Shown: in pieces, positions 44,632 through 51,160 of the stretch | Position numbering within the stretch: the stretch's first letter is position 1 | Layout of the letters: every line of letters begins with the position of its first letter | DNA from: Desulfobacteraceae bacterium 4572_130 | GTDB lineage: Bacteria; Desulfobacterota; Desulfobacteria; Desulfobacterales; Desulfobacteraceae | Reading direction: 5' to 3' | Assembly: GCA_002084425.1 (NCBI GenBank) | Contig: NBLN01000011.1 | Coordinates: 62,001 to 126,000, forward strand | Length of the DNA stretch: 64,000 nucleotides | Translations under genes and position numbers: made by a program | Notes under the pieces: generated by a model | Seen by the model: only the letters and a program-made list of their open reading frames with translations | What the model was told of the DNA's origin: nothing | The model's database searches: none

Positions 44632-45662
44632 ATAATTATTTTATAAAATTAACGCCTCTTTCACCTTTTTTCTTTGCAGGTGAAAAGAATTTTGGGGGTG
44701 CCAAGGGCGAAGAGACAAATTATTTTGCAAAATCAAATCTTTTTCCTCAGCAAACAACAATTCTTGGAATGCTTAGAAAGGAGCTTTTAATTCAAAAGGG
44801 CATTTACAGAGAATATTGGAATTATTCTGAGGACGATAAAAATAAAATAAAAAAGCTTATTGGTAAAGGAGGTTTTAAAGTAAACAATCACAATAATAAT
44901 TTTGGCAGAATTGAAAGCATTTCTCCTGTTTTTATTAATAGAACTCTCAATAAAACCAATCAATATTTTATCTCAACGCCAAAAGATAATAAATTAAAAT
45001 TTAAAAAAGAAAAATCAGGTAGAACCAATTTAAATTTAAAAACAGCAAAGAATTTTATTCCTTTGATTGAAGATTATAATGGAAATAATTATAACGCAAA
45101 AAAAGAATTGCCAAATAGTTTTATCTCATCTGATAAACAGGAAACTGTTGAATTTGATAATATTTTTAAGGAATTTATAAAAATTGGAAATGCCAAAGAT
45201 AAATCTGAGGGAGATGAAGAAAAGTTTTTTAAACAGCTTTTTTATACAATGAAAAAAGATTTTTCCTTTGCCTTTTTTGCTGAAATTGATTTTGAGTTTC
45301 AAGATTCAAATTTCATAGTTTATATGGGTGGTGACAATTCATCATTTAAAATGGAAATTCGAAAAACTGAGAAAAATTTTCATCAAATATTTATAAATGG
45401 ACATCATCGAAATAATAAAACCACGCTTTTAAGTGATGCTCTTGTTGATGAAGATATTTATGAATTTTGCGATTTTGCCATTACTGAAACAATGGATTTT
45501 AGAACAATTAAAATAGAAAATAATAATTTTGATAAGAAAAAAAAATATACAATGTTAAAACGAGGGTCGGTTTTTTTTACAGATGACAAAAAGATTGCAA
45601 AGCTTAAAAACAAAATAAGAAATAATAATTTTCAAAAAATCGGTTATAATATTTTCAAATAA
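44628..45662 (+). CDS. cmr3: Type III-B RAMP protein Cmr3
   Basis: This 344-aa RAMP protein opens YFIKLTPLSPFFFAGEKNFGG, with the family's LxPLxPxFFxG pattern, followed by QQTTILGMLRKELLIQKG. It ends with KKYTMLKRGSVFF and the GYN-type terminus (KIGYNIFK). Cmr3 sits beside Cas10 at the foot of the complex and holds the 5' tag of the crRNA. The start overlaps the cas10 stop. Two lysine/asparagine-rich loops explain its length. Confidence 0.85.
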   Translation: MNNYFIKLTPLSPFFFAGEKNFGGAKGEETNYFAKSNLFPQQTTILGMLRKELLIQKGIYREYWNYSEDDKNKIKKLIGKGGFKVNNHNNNFGRIESISPVFINRTLNKTNQYFISTPKDNKLKFKKEKSGRTNLNLKTAKNFIPLIEDYNGNNYNAKKELPNSFISSDKQETVEFDNIFKEFIKIGNAKDKSEGDEEKFFKQLFYTMKKDFSFAFFAEIDFEFQDSNFIVYMGGDNSSFKMEIRKTEKNFHQIFINGHHRNNKTTLLSDALVDEDIYEFCDFAITETMDFRTIKIENNNFDKKKKYTMLKRGSVFFTDDKKIAKLKNKIRNNNFQKIGYNIFK

Positions 45663-45694
45663 CTGCCATGATTAAACAAAGAAAGGACACAGCT

Positions 45695-46579
45695 ATGAAA
45701 TATAAAGCATTTTCAATTAGAAATATTACAAATATGCATGTTGGCACAGGAGATACCACCTTTGGCGTTGTGGACAAACTTGTTCAAAGGGACCCAATCA
45801 CAGAATATCCCATAATTTACTCATCAAGTTTAAAAGGAGCTTTAAGAGAATATTATGAAAAACAAGAATTCAAAGATAAGGAATTAAAAGATAAAGAATT
45901 ATTCAAAGATAAAGATGAAAGAAAATATGAAAAATTTGTACAATATGTTTTTGGTGGAAAAGAAAATGACAAAGGATCAACCAGTCCCGGAAACTATCGT
46001 TTTTTTGCTGCAAATCTTCTTGCAATACCTGTTAGAAGTAATAAAAAACCATATTTTATGGCAACAACACCAAATCTTTTAAAAGATTTTTTAAATACTC
46101 TTAAAAATTTAAAAATTATAAATAAAGATAATGAAAATAATAATGTTGATTTACAAAAAATTAAAAAATTATCAGAGATTTCTCCTGATAAAACAAAGGT
46201 TTTAATTAAAGAAAATATTGAAACAAAAATTGAAGAATGGGATTCAAAAGAAAATCAAGATATACCTGAAAAAATTGAATTTCTTGGATCAAATATCGCA
46301 CTTTTTTCACAAGATAATTTTAAAGAATTTATAAAATCTCTGCCTGTTATTGCAAGAAACAATCTTGAAAATGGTAAAAGCACAAACCTTTGGTATGAAG
46401 AAATTGTTCCAAGAGAATCAAGATTTTATTTTATAGTTGGGTTTGGTCAAAAATATGAAGATGAATTTAAAAAGAAATTAGAAGCAGGAAATGTTCAAAT
46501 TGGCGGGAATGCCTCCATTGGATATGGATTTACAAAAATTGAAGAAATTAATACTGCAAATGGAGGCAATAATGGATAG
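45695..46579 (+). CDS. cmr4: Type III-B RAMP protein Cmr4 (target RNA slicer)
   Basis: This 294-aa RAMP protein shows NMHVGTGDTTFGVVDKLVQRDP followed by IIYSSSLKGALREYY. The Asp of GVVD (residue 27) lies where Cmr4 carries its RNA-cleaving aspartate. The glycine-rich GGNASIGYGFTKI loop is at the C-terminus. Several copies form the backbone and cut target RNA at 6-nt steps in studied systems. ATG 45695 with AAAGGA was chosen over ATG 45668. It overlaps cmr5 by 8 bp. Confidence 0.88.
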   Translation: MKYKAFSIRNITNMHVGTGDTTFGVVDKLVQRDPITEYPIIYSSSLKGALREYYEKQEFKDKELKDKELFKDKDERKYEKFVQYVFGGKENDKGSTSPGNYRFFAANLLAIPVRSNKKPYFMATTPNLLKDFLNTLKNLKIINKDNENNNVDLQKIKKLSEISPDKTKVLIKENIETKIEEWDSKENQDIPEKIEFLGSNIALFSQDNFKEFIKSLPVIARNNLENGKSTNLWYEEIVPRESRFYFIVGFGQKYEDEFKKKLEAGNVQIGGNASIGYGFTKIEEINTANGGNNG

Positions 46580-46937
46580 AAGAGTTGATAAATTAATTCC
46601 AAAAGCAATCAAAGCTGCCAAAACTCATATTGCAGATAATAAAAAAATTTTTAAAGAATATAATGGTTATATTTCTTCATTTGGTGCTAGTATTCTTCAG
46701 TCTGGATTAAAGCCTGCTGTTGCGTTTAATGAAAGTGCAAGTTCTAGTTCTGCAAAAAATAAAATCCCTTTAATGCAGGCAATTTTAGAGCTTATTACAG
46801 AACAAGAACCAGAAAAAGATGCAAAGCTTCTTAATTATATTCTTGAGCATCCTAAAAAAGAATCTAAAATAAAACATAAGATTATTGATGCAGCAATAGC
46901 TTTAAAGCTTGCTATTAGAACCTTTGAACTAAAATAA
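46572..46937 (+). CDS. cmr5: Type III-B small subunit Cmr5
   Basis: This 121-aa, all-helical protein contains KLIPKAIKAAKTHI, YISSFGASILQSGLKPAVAF and a C-terminal KIIDAAIALKLAIRTF. The SFGASIxxxGLxxALAF-like pattern is characteristic of Cmr5/Csm2-type small subunits, which line the groove facing Cmr4. GGAGG lies 6 nt ahead of ATG 46572, inside the end of cmr4. A longer in-frame ORF from 46491 was rejected. Confidence 0.87.
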   Translation: MDRRVDKLIPKAIKAAKTHIADNKKIFKEYNGYISSFGASILQSGLKPAVAFNESASSSSAKNKIPLMQAILELITEQEPEKDAKLLNYILEHPKKESKIKHKIIDAAIALKLAIRTFELK

Positions 46938-46990
46938 GTGAATAAAATATGAATGTTTTTGTTTTATAAAGGTTATAAGAGGATAAAGAT

Positions 46991-48193
46991 ATGAATGGTA
47001 ATGCAGGATTTTTATTTTATAATGAATTTTATGATAAATATCAAAATAAAGATTGGAAAGAAATAATAACTAAAAAGAAATCTTCAGATATAGAGTTATT
47101 TGAAAAAACCCAAAACCATATAAAAGAAATCAATAATAAAATTTTAAAAATTAAAATAATTGAAGAAATTGAAAAAAAAGAGAAAAAAAAATTTCTTCTA
47201 TTTAAAACAGAATCTATTAAACTTAAAACAACATATCCAGGACTTGTTCTTGGCACTGGTTATCATCATGAAACAGGTGTAGAAGGAGAATTTAAAATTG
47301 GTTTTTATTTTGATTATACAACAGGTCTTCCTGTAATTCCTGGTTCATCTGTTAAGGGGCTGATAAGAAGTGCATTTCCAGGAAGAGGTAAATTGTATAA
47401 AAAAGAAAGAAAAGAGTATATAAAAGAAATACTTAAAGAATCTACTAGGAAAATTTTGGATAATTATATAATAGATGATCTGGAAGATGATAAAAAAGCG
47501 TTACAAATTATAGCAGATTTAGAAGATGAAATTTTTGAAGGAATTAAAGATAAAAATGCCACAAAGATAAAGGACAAATATCTGCCCCTTTATAAGCGGG
47601 ATATTTTCTATGATGCTTTTCCCATTGCTGTTGACAAAGATGGGCTTTTTAAGGATGATTTTTTAGCACCTCATGGCGATAATCCATTAAAAAATCCAAT
47701 TCCTTTAAAGTTTTTAAAGGTAGCTCCTGAAGTTACCTTTCAATTTAACTTTGATTTAAAGGACAGTGAAATCTTAATAAAAGATAAAAAAATATTCACA
47801 AAAGATATAAAGCGTGAACTTTTTTCTGCTATTCTTCTCGATTTTGGTATTGGAGCAAAAACAAATGTTGGGTATGGGAAGTTTGACAGATTTGAATTTG
47901 AAAAAGCAGAAAACATAAAAAGAAAAAAACAAGAACTTGAAAAAAAAGAAAAAAAACTTGCTAATATGAGTGAAGTGGATAGAGAAATCTTTACAATAAA
48001 AAAGGATGGTTCCAATGAAAATGATGTATCAAGATTTTATAATAAAATAGATAATTTTAAAGGAAAAGATCAGAAAAAAGCAGCTTTATTTATAAAAGAA
48101 TGCTTTGAAAATAAGAATAAATGGAAAAAACCTAAAAAAAAACAGAGTGAAAGAGTAAAAAAAATCAAAAGGATTCTAGAAGAAAATATGTAA
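46991..48193 (+). CDS. cmr6: Type III-B RAMP protein Cmr6
   Basis: This is a 400-aa RAMP protein. After a charged helical N-terminus come TYPGLVLGTGYHHETGVEGEF and LPVIPGSSVKGLIRSAFPG, the classic Cmr6 core. FGIGAKTNVGYGKFDRFEF is the glycine-rich loop near residue 300, and a lysine-rich coiled tail follows. Cmr6 caps the backbone next to Cmr1 at the 3' end of the crRNA. It ends the operon; the first CRISPR leader begins about 4 bp after its stop. AGAGGA precedes the ATG. Confidence 0.88.
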   Translation: MNGNAGFLFYNEFYDKYQNKDWKEIITKKKSSDIELFEKTQNHIKEINNKILKIKIIEEIEKKEKKKFLLFKTESIKLKTTYPGLVLGTGYHHETGVEGEFKIGFYFDYTTGLPVIPGSSVKGLIRSAFPGRGKLYKKERKEYIKEILKESTRKILDNYIIDDLEDDKKALQIIADLEDEIFEGIKDKNATKIKDKYLPLYKRDIFYDAFPIAVDKDGLFKDDFLAPHGDNPLKNPIPLKFLKVAPEVTFQFNFDLKDSEILIKDKKIFTKDIKRELFSAILLDFGIGAKTNVGYGKFDRFEFEKAENIKRKKQELEKKEKKLANMSEVDREIFTIKKDGSNENDVSRFYNKIDNFKGKDQKKAALFIKECFENKNKWKKPKKKQSERVKKIKRILEENM

Positions 48194-48196
48194 ATA

Positions 48197-48251
48197 AAAA
48201 AACATGAGTTTAATATATTGGTTTTTATGAACTTTTTTCCAAGGGCTTGCA
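48197..48251 (+). promoter_or_regulatory. CRISPR leader 1
   Basis: These 55 bp directly upstream of array 1 are nearly identical to leader 2 at 49502-49556. Shared text includes ATATTGGTTTT, AACTTTTTTC and AAGGGCTTGCA just ahead of the first repeat. It starts right behind the cmr6 stop. Confidence 0.75.
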
Positions 48252-48360
48252 GTTTAATTGATGCACCGTTTATGTAGGTGATTAAGACTCACTCCGCAAT
48301 TACATCCAGGTAGATTTTCTTGGGTTTGATTGATGCACCGTTTATGTAGGTGATTAAGAT
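48252..48360 (+). CRISPR. CRISPR array 1 (2 repeats, 1 spacer)
   Basis: Two 37-bp repeats (48252-48288 and 48324-48360) flank one 35-bp spacer. The repeat starts GTTTGATTGATGCACC and ends GGTGATTAAGAC. The first copy has A for G at position 5; the second ends in T rather than C. The predicted 8-nt crRNA 5' tag is AUUAAGAC, fitting a type III system. Leader on the left gives the same direction as cmr. The array ends directly in the 20-bp palindrome. Confidence 0.9.
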
Positions 48361-48380
48361 GGAACAAAAATTTTTGTTCC
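48361..48380. repeat. 20-bp perfect palindrome, copy 1
   Basis: GGAACAAAAATTTTTGTTCC abuts the last base of array 1. Identical copies mark the ends of array 2 (50090-50109) and of the decayed array 3 (51013-51032). It could be a transcription stop, a recombination site or the scar of an insertion. Confidence 0.85.
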
Positions 48381-48439
48381 TAGTATTTATTTTTGCAGTT
48401 ATTTTCAGTATGATATAATGTAATACTGGAGGTGAAATT

Positions 48440-48682
48440 ATGGCTAGAGCAAAAATTGCAATTACAATGGATGAGAATTTATTACATGGTTTAGATTTTT
48501 TAGTTAAATCAAAAAAGTTTGCAAATCGCAGTAAGGCAATTCAAGAAGCAGTTGCAGAAAAATTAAAAAGAATGGAAAAAAAAAGATTAGCACAGGAATG
48601 TGCAAAATTAGATCCAGAATTTGAAGAAAAAATGGCTGAAGAAAGTTTTGCAGGGGAGATAGATAAATGGCCCCAATATTAA
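48440..48682 (+). CDS. Ribbon-helix-helix (CopG/MazE-like) antitoxin
   Basis: This 80-aa protein has KIAITMDENLLHGLDFLVKSKK, then FANRSKAIQEAVAEKLKRM, the strand-helix-helix pattern of CopG/RHH DNA-binding antitoxins. An acidic C-terminal tail (CAKLDPEFEEKMAEESF) should bind the toxin. GGAGG lies 7 nt before the ATG. It overlaps the MazF-like gene by 16 bp. The pair lies between CRISPR array 1 and leader 2. Confidence 0.8.
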   Translation: MARAKIAITMDENLLHGLDFLVKSKKFANRSKAIQEAVAEKLKRMEKKRLAQECAKLDPEFEEKMAEESFAGEIDKWPQY

Positions 48683-48972
48683 CCAGAATATTAAGAGGAG
48701 ATATTTTCTGGGCTGATCTAAATGCAACCATTGGGCATGAGCAAGCAGGTAAAAGGCCTGTTTTGATTTTAAGTCATGAAGTTTTTAATAAACGCTCTAA
48801 AACAGTAATTGCCTTAGCAATTACAAGTCAGGCTCAAAAAGCTTTGTTTCCTCTTAGTCTTGAGCTTGAAGAATCAAATCTTCCTAAACGCTCTTGGGTT
48901 AAAATCAGTCAAATTCGTACATTATCAATAAAGCGTCTTATAAAAAAAATTGGTGAAGCTAAACCAGAATAA
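48667..48972 (+). CDS. MazF/PemK-type endoribonuclease toxin, slightly short
   Basis: This 101-aa protein has the MazF opening RGDIFWADLNATIGHEQAGKRPVLILS, then TVIALAITSQ and SWVKISQIRTLSIKRL. These are the family's RNA-binding and catalytic regions: Arg in GKRP, and Thr/Ser near the IT motif. It ends at KKIGEAKPE, somewhat earlier than the usual C-terminal helix, so a small truncation is possible. The partner antitoxin overlaps it upstream. Confidence 0.8.
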   Translation: MAPILTRILRGDIFWADLNATIGHEQAGKRPVLILSHEVFNKRSKTVIALAITSQAQKALFPLSLELEESNLPKRSWVKISQIRTLSIKRLIKKIGEAKPE

Positions 48973-49029
48973 ATAAATATGATAATACAAGGGTTAAATG
49001 AAATAATAAGTAGTTAATATAGGAAAGTA

Positions 49030-49132
49030 TTCTTGTCTGATTGCCATGCTCCAGCGTGGCAATATTATAATAGACGCTCCAGCGTCATTATCTGCCTATG
49101 TTGGATTTTATATAGATGTTTTTATTTTTTAT
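49030..49132 (+). repeat. 103-bp double-hairpin repeat, copy near array 2
   Basis: It contains a stem ATTGCCATGC-TCCA-GCGTGGCAAT (one G-T pair), then GACGC-TCCA-GCGTC, then a conserved AT-rich tail ending TTTTTATTTTTTAT. It is almost identical to 50115-50217 and related to 35213-35305. The same TCCA loop recurs in both hairpins. Confidence 0.8.
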
Positions 49133-49231
49133 ATGTGTTGATTCTGAATTTCCTGCTTTTTTGTGGTTTATCTAAATTTATAGAAAAATAATAAAAATGT
49201 TAATTTATTAGTTAGTATTTTGATATTTCGA

Positions 49232-49310
49232 CATTTCGACAAGCTTAATGACCGTGTTTGTTCCCTGAACTTGTCGGAGGTGTTCCATGTTCCCTGATCT
49301 TGTCAAAGGG
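49232..49310. repeat. Cluster of dispersed TTGTCGAA-type motifs
   Basis: CATTTCGACAAGCTTAATGA (starting 49232) is the inverted, near-identical counterpart of a 22-bp motif at 50960-50981. Two direct motifs follow, TTCCCTGAACTTGTCGGAGG (49261-49280) and TTCCCTGATCTTGTCAAAGG (49290-49309). The same motif stands at 35324. Such sequences occur as short dispersed repeats in many bacterial genomes. Confidence 0.65.
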
Positions 49311-49422
49311 AATAAGTAACCTAATTTTTGAAGGGTTTGAAAAAAGTTTAAAAAATGGCATTTTTTTTAAATTTTTAAAGTAACAAAAATGAGTATAATT
49401 TTGATTATTATCAAGGAGTTAG

Positions 49423-49518
49423 ATGGTTAAAGCAATGATTATGCCAAAAACTCATTTTTCTAGCAAAAAAAACCTAACTTGTTTTTTGGAAAATCAGGCT
49501 AAAAAAACATGGGTTTAA
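49423..49518 (+). CDS. Possible 31-aa ORF ending inside CRISPR leader 2
   Basis: ATG 49423 stands 5 nt behind a strong AAGGAG. The frame encodes 31 residues, basic with one Cys (MVKAMIMPKTHFSSKKN at the start), and stops at 49516-49518 within the leader. I know no family. It could be a leader peptide, an antitoxin remnant or chance. The ribosome binding site is the only support. Confidence 0.3.
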   Translation: MVKAMIMPKTHFSSKKNLTCFLENQAKKTWV

Positions 49519-49556
49519 CATATTGGTTTTACTAAACTTTTTTCTAAGGGCTTGCA
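49502..49556 (+). promoter_or_regulatory. CRISPR leader 2
   Basis: A near-copy of leader 1 (48197-48251) with a few substitutions, directly ahead of array 2. Two similar leaders imply that the arrays arose by duplication of leader plus repeat, or by splitting of a larger locus. Both would be served by the same repeat-recognising machinery. Confidence 0.75.
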
Positions 49557-50082
49557 GTTTGATTGATGCACCGTTTATGTAGGTGATTAAGACAATTCTG
49601 GAATATTTATTTCAACAAAATTTCCTGTTTGATTGATGCACCGTTTATGTAGGTGATTAAGACCATCTTTATGATCTGTTTGGAGTCGAATGATGAAGGT
49701 TTGATTGATGCACCGTTTATGTAGGTGATTAAGACGCAAGCTGGCAATGACACTTTTAAAAAATATAAGTTTGATTGATGCACCGTTTATGTAGGTGATT
49801 AAGACACTACAATACAACCTGTATAGCCATAAGAGAAAATGTTTGATTGATGCACCGTTTATGTAGGTGATTAAGACTCTTGGTTGTAAACAGTTCTGAT
49901 ATTTTTTAAGGTTTGATTGATGCACCGTTTATGTAGGTGATTAAGACCCACCAGAGCGGCCACCAATTCTTTTGTTGTTCCGTTTGATTCATGCACCGTT
50001 TATGTAGGTGATTAAGACTCTTTGCAGCTCAACATTGGAGCAGGTGGGTAGTGTTTGATTGATGCACCGTTTATGCAGGTGA
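49557..50082 (+). CRISPR. CRISPR array 2 (8 repeats, 7 spacers)
   Basis: 37-bp repeats start at 49557, 49627, 49699, 49769, 49841, 49911 and 49982, and a degenerate one at 50053-50082. Spacers are 33-35 bp and all differ. Repeats 1-6 are identical; repeat 7 has one substitution (GATTC for GATTG), and repeat 8 has TGCAGG for TGTAGG and loses its 3' end, the usual decay at the leader-distal side. Orientation is left to right. A 112-aa antisense ORF here is an artefact of the repeats. Confidence 0.95.
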
Positions 50083-50089
50083 AAGCTAG

Positions 50090-50109
50090 GGAACAAAAAT
50101 TTTTGTTCC
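50090..50109. repeat. 20-bp perfect palindrome, copy 2
   Basis: Identical to the copies at 48361 and 51013. It follows the degenerate last repeat of array 2 after 7 bp (AAGCTAG) and precedes the 103-bp hairpin repeat. Confidence 0.85.
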
Positions 50110-50114
50110 TTACA

Positions 50115-50217
50115 TTCTTGTCTGATTGCCATGCTCCAGCGTGGCAATATTATAATAGACGCTCCAGCGTCATTATTTGCTTATGTTGGATTTTATATAG
50201 ATGTTTTTATTTTTTAT
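50115..50217 (+). repeat. 103-bp double-hairpin repeat, copy behind array 2
   Basis: Nearly identical to 49030-49132, with a couple of substitutions in the tail. Its right end touches the -35 box of the hicAB promoter, so the element borders the toxin-antitoxin module exactly. Confidence 0.8.
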
Positions 50218-50244
50218 TGACTTGGTACTAAAAATTGGTACTAT
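50217..50244 (+). promoter_or_regulatory. Promoter and direct-repeat operator of hicAB
   Basis: TTGACT (50217-50222), a 16-bp spacer and TACTAT (50239-50244) form a promoter. Two direct repeats TTGGTACT (50222-50229 and 50235-50242) lie inside it, a likely binding site for HicB or the HicAB complex. Confidence 0.55.
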
Positions 50245-50272
50245 TACATTTTGTAAAATCAAAATATAAGTT

Positions 50273-50527
50273 ATGAAACGAAAATATAAAAAAACATTGG
50301 AATTAATTTTTACGCATCTTGTTAGTGGTAATATTAAATGGGCAAATATTGAATCACTTTTTAGAGAATTAGGAGCAAAAATAAGTGAGCGAGAAGGTTC
50401 CAGAATTGGTATTGTACTTTTTGGAGAAATTCAAATATTTCACAGACCTCATCCATCACCAGACACAGATAAGGGAGCAGTTATAAGCATTAGAAAATTG
50501 CTGGAAAAAAATGGAGTAAAATCATGA
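50273..50527 (+). CDS. hicA: HicA-family mRNA interferase toxin
   Basis: This 84-aa double-stranded-RNA-binding-like toxin shows NIKWANIESLFRELGAKISEREGSRIGIVL, where HicA has its conserved Gly-Ser and nearby catalytic His segment (FHRPHPSPDTDKGAV), then ISIRKLLEKNGV. The FHRPHP motif is typical of the hicA branch paired with long HicB proteins. The stop overlaps the hicB start by 4 bp. HicA cleaves mRNA when free. It lies between CRISPR array 2 and the decayed array. Confidence 0.85.
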   Translation: MKRKYKKTLELIFTHLVSGNIKWANIESLFRELGAKISEREGSRIGIVLFGEIQIFHRPHPSPDTDKGAVISIRKLLEKNGVKS

Positions 50528-50859
50528 TGAACATTATGAAAATAGATGGTTATAATGCAATTCTTAAATATGATCCTGTGCTTGATAAATTTCGTGGTGA
50601 ATTTGTTGGTTTAAATGGAGGAGCTGATTTTTATGGAACAAATATTGATGAACTTAGAAAACAAGGCAGACTTTCCCTTAAAGTATTTCTTGATATGTGT
50701 AAACAAGAGGGCATTAATCCACAAAAAAAATATTCAGGTAAATTTAATTTAAGGGTTCCTCCAAAACTACATGCCAAAATAGCAGCAAAAGCAGCAGGTG
50801 ATGCAAAAAGTCTTAATCAATGTGTTACAGATATGCTGGGCAAGGTTGTTGAATATTAA
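50524..50859 (+). CDS. hicB: HicB-family antitoxin
   Basis: This 111-aa protein has a degenerate RNase H-like N-terminal domain (GYNAILKYDPVLDKFRGEFVGLNGGADFYG, then LRKQGRLSLKVFLDMC). Its C-terminal ribbon-helix-helix reads GKFNLRVPPKLHAKIAAKAAGDAKSLNQCVTDML. Both are hallmarks of HicB. It should bind HicA and repress the promoter at 50217. ATG 50524 overlaps the hicA stop; ATG 50527 or 50536 are alternatives. Confidence 0.87.
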   Translation: MMNIMKIDGYNAILKYDPVLDKFRGEFVGLNGGADFYGTNIDELRKQGRLSLKVFLDMCKQEGINPQKKYSGKFNLRVPPKLHAKIAAKAAGDAKSLNQCVTDMLGKVVEY

Positions 50860-50906
50860 TGGGGTTGTTAATCTTGTATAGATTCAAATTTTTATTATCC
50901 AATAAA

Positions 50907-51007
50907 AATAAATTAATGCACCGTTTATAGAGCTGAACAAGACCAGTCATTAGAAGATCGGTCATTGAGCCTGTCGAAATGGATTGATGCACCGTTTATG
51001 CAGGTGA
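50907..51007 (+). CRISPR. Decayed CRISPR array 3 (two degenerate repeats)
   Basis: Two diverged repeat copies (about 50907-50943 and 50978-51007) keep the core ATGCACCGTTTAT but differ elsewhere: AGAGCTGAACAAGAC in the first, TGCAGGTGAA in the second. The second resembles the degenerate last repeat of array 2. The interval between them contains the dispersed GGTCATTGAGCCTGTCGAAA motif (50960-50979), not a typical spacer. No leader is seen. This looks like a leaderless relic. Confidence 0.75.
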
Positions 51008-51012
51008 AGTAG

Positions 51013-51032
51013 GGAACAAAAATTTTTGTTCC
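51013..51032. repeat. 20-bp perfect palindrome, copy 3
   Basis: Identical to the copies at 48361 and 50090, a few bases behind the last decayed repeat of array 3 and upstream of cas6. Confidence 0.85.
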
Positions 51033-51061
51033 TTACCACTTAATTTTATATTTTAAGCACA

Positions 51062-51119
51062 AAAAGCACGCAATTATACAAAAACAGAGTTGTATTTTTT
51101 TGTGTTTTTTCGTGCTTTT
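51062..51119. other. Long hairpin upstream of cas6
   Basis: AAAAGCACG (51062-51070) pairs with CGTGCTTTT (51111-51119); ATACAA and TTGTAT form an inner pair. It resembles the CACGAAA-type hairpin at 38757 and is followed by a T-rich run, so it could end CRISPR transcription before cas6. Confidence 0.4.
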
Positions 51120-51160
51120 CGTGGTTATAGTTTTTTTTAGAAAAAAAGAAATAAAACATA

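Noticed and set aside
49587-49925. A 112-aa minus-strand ORF with repeated ITYINGASIK segments
   Set aside because: It is the antisense reading of CRISPR array 2; the repeated peptide is the translated CRISPR repeat.
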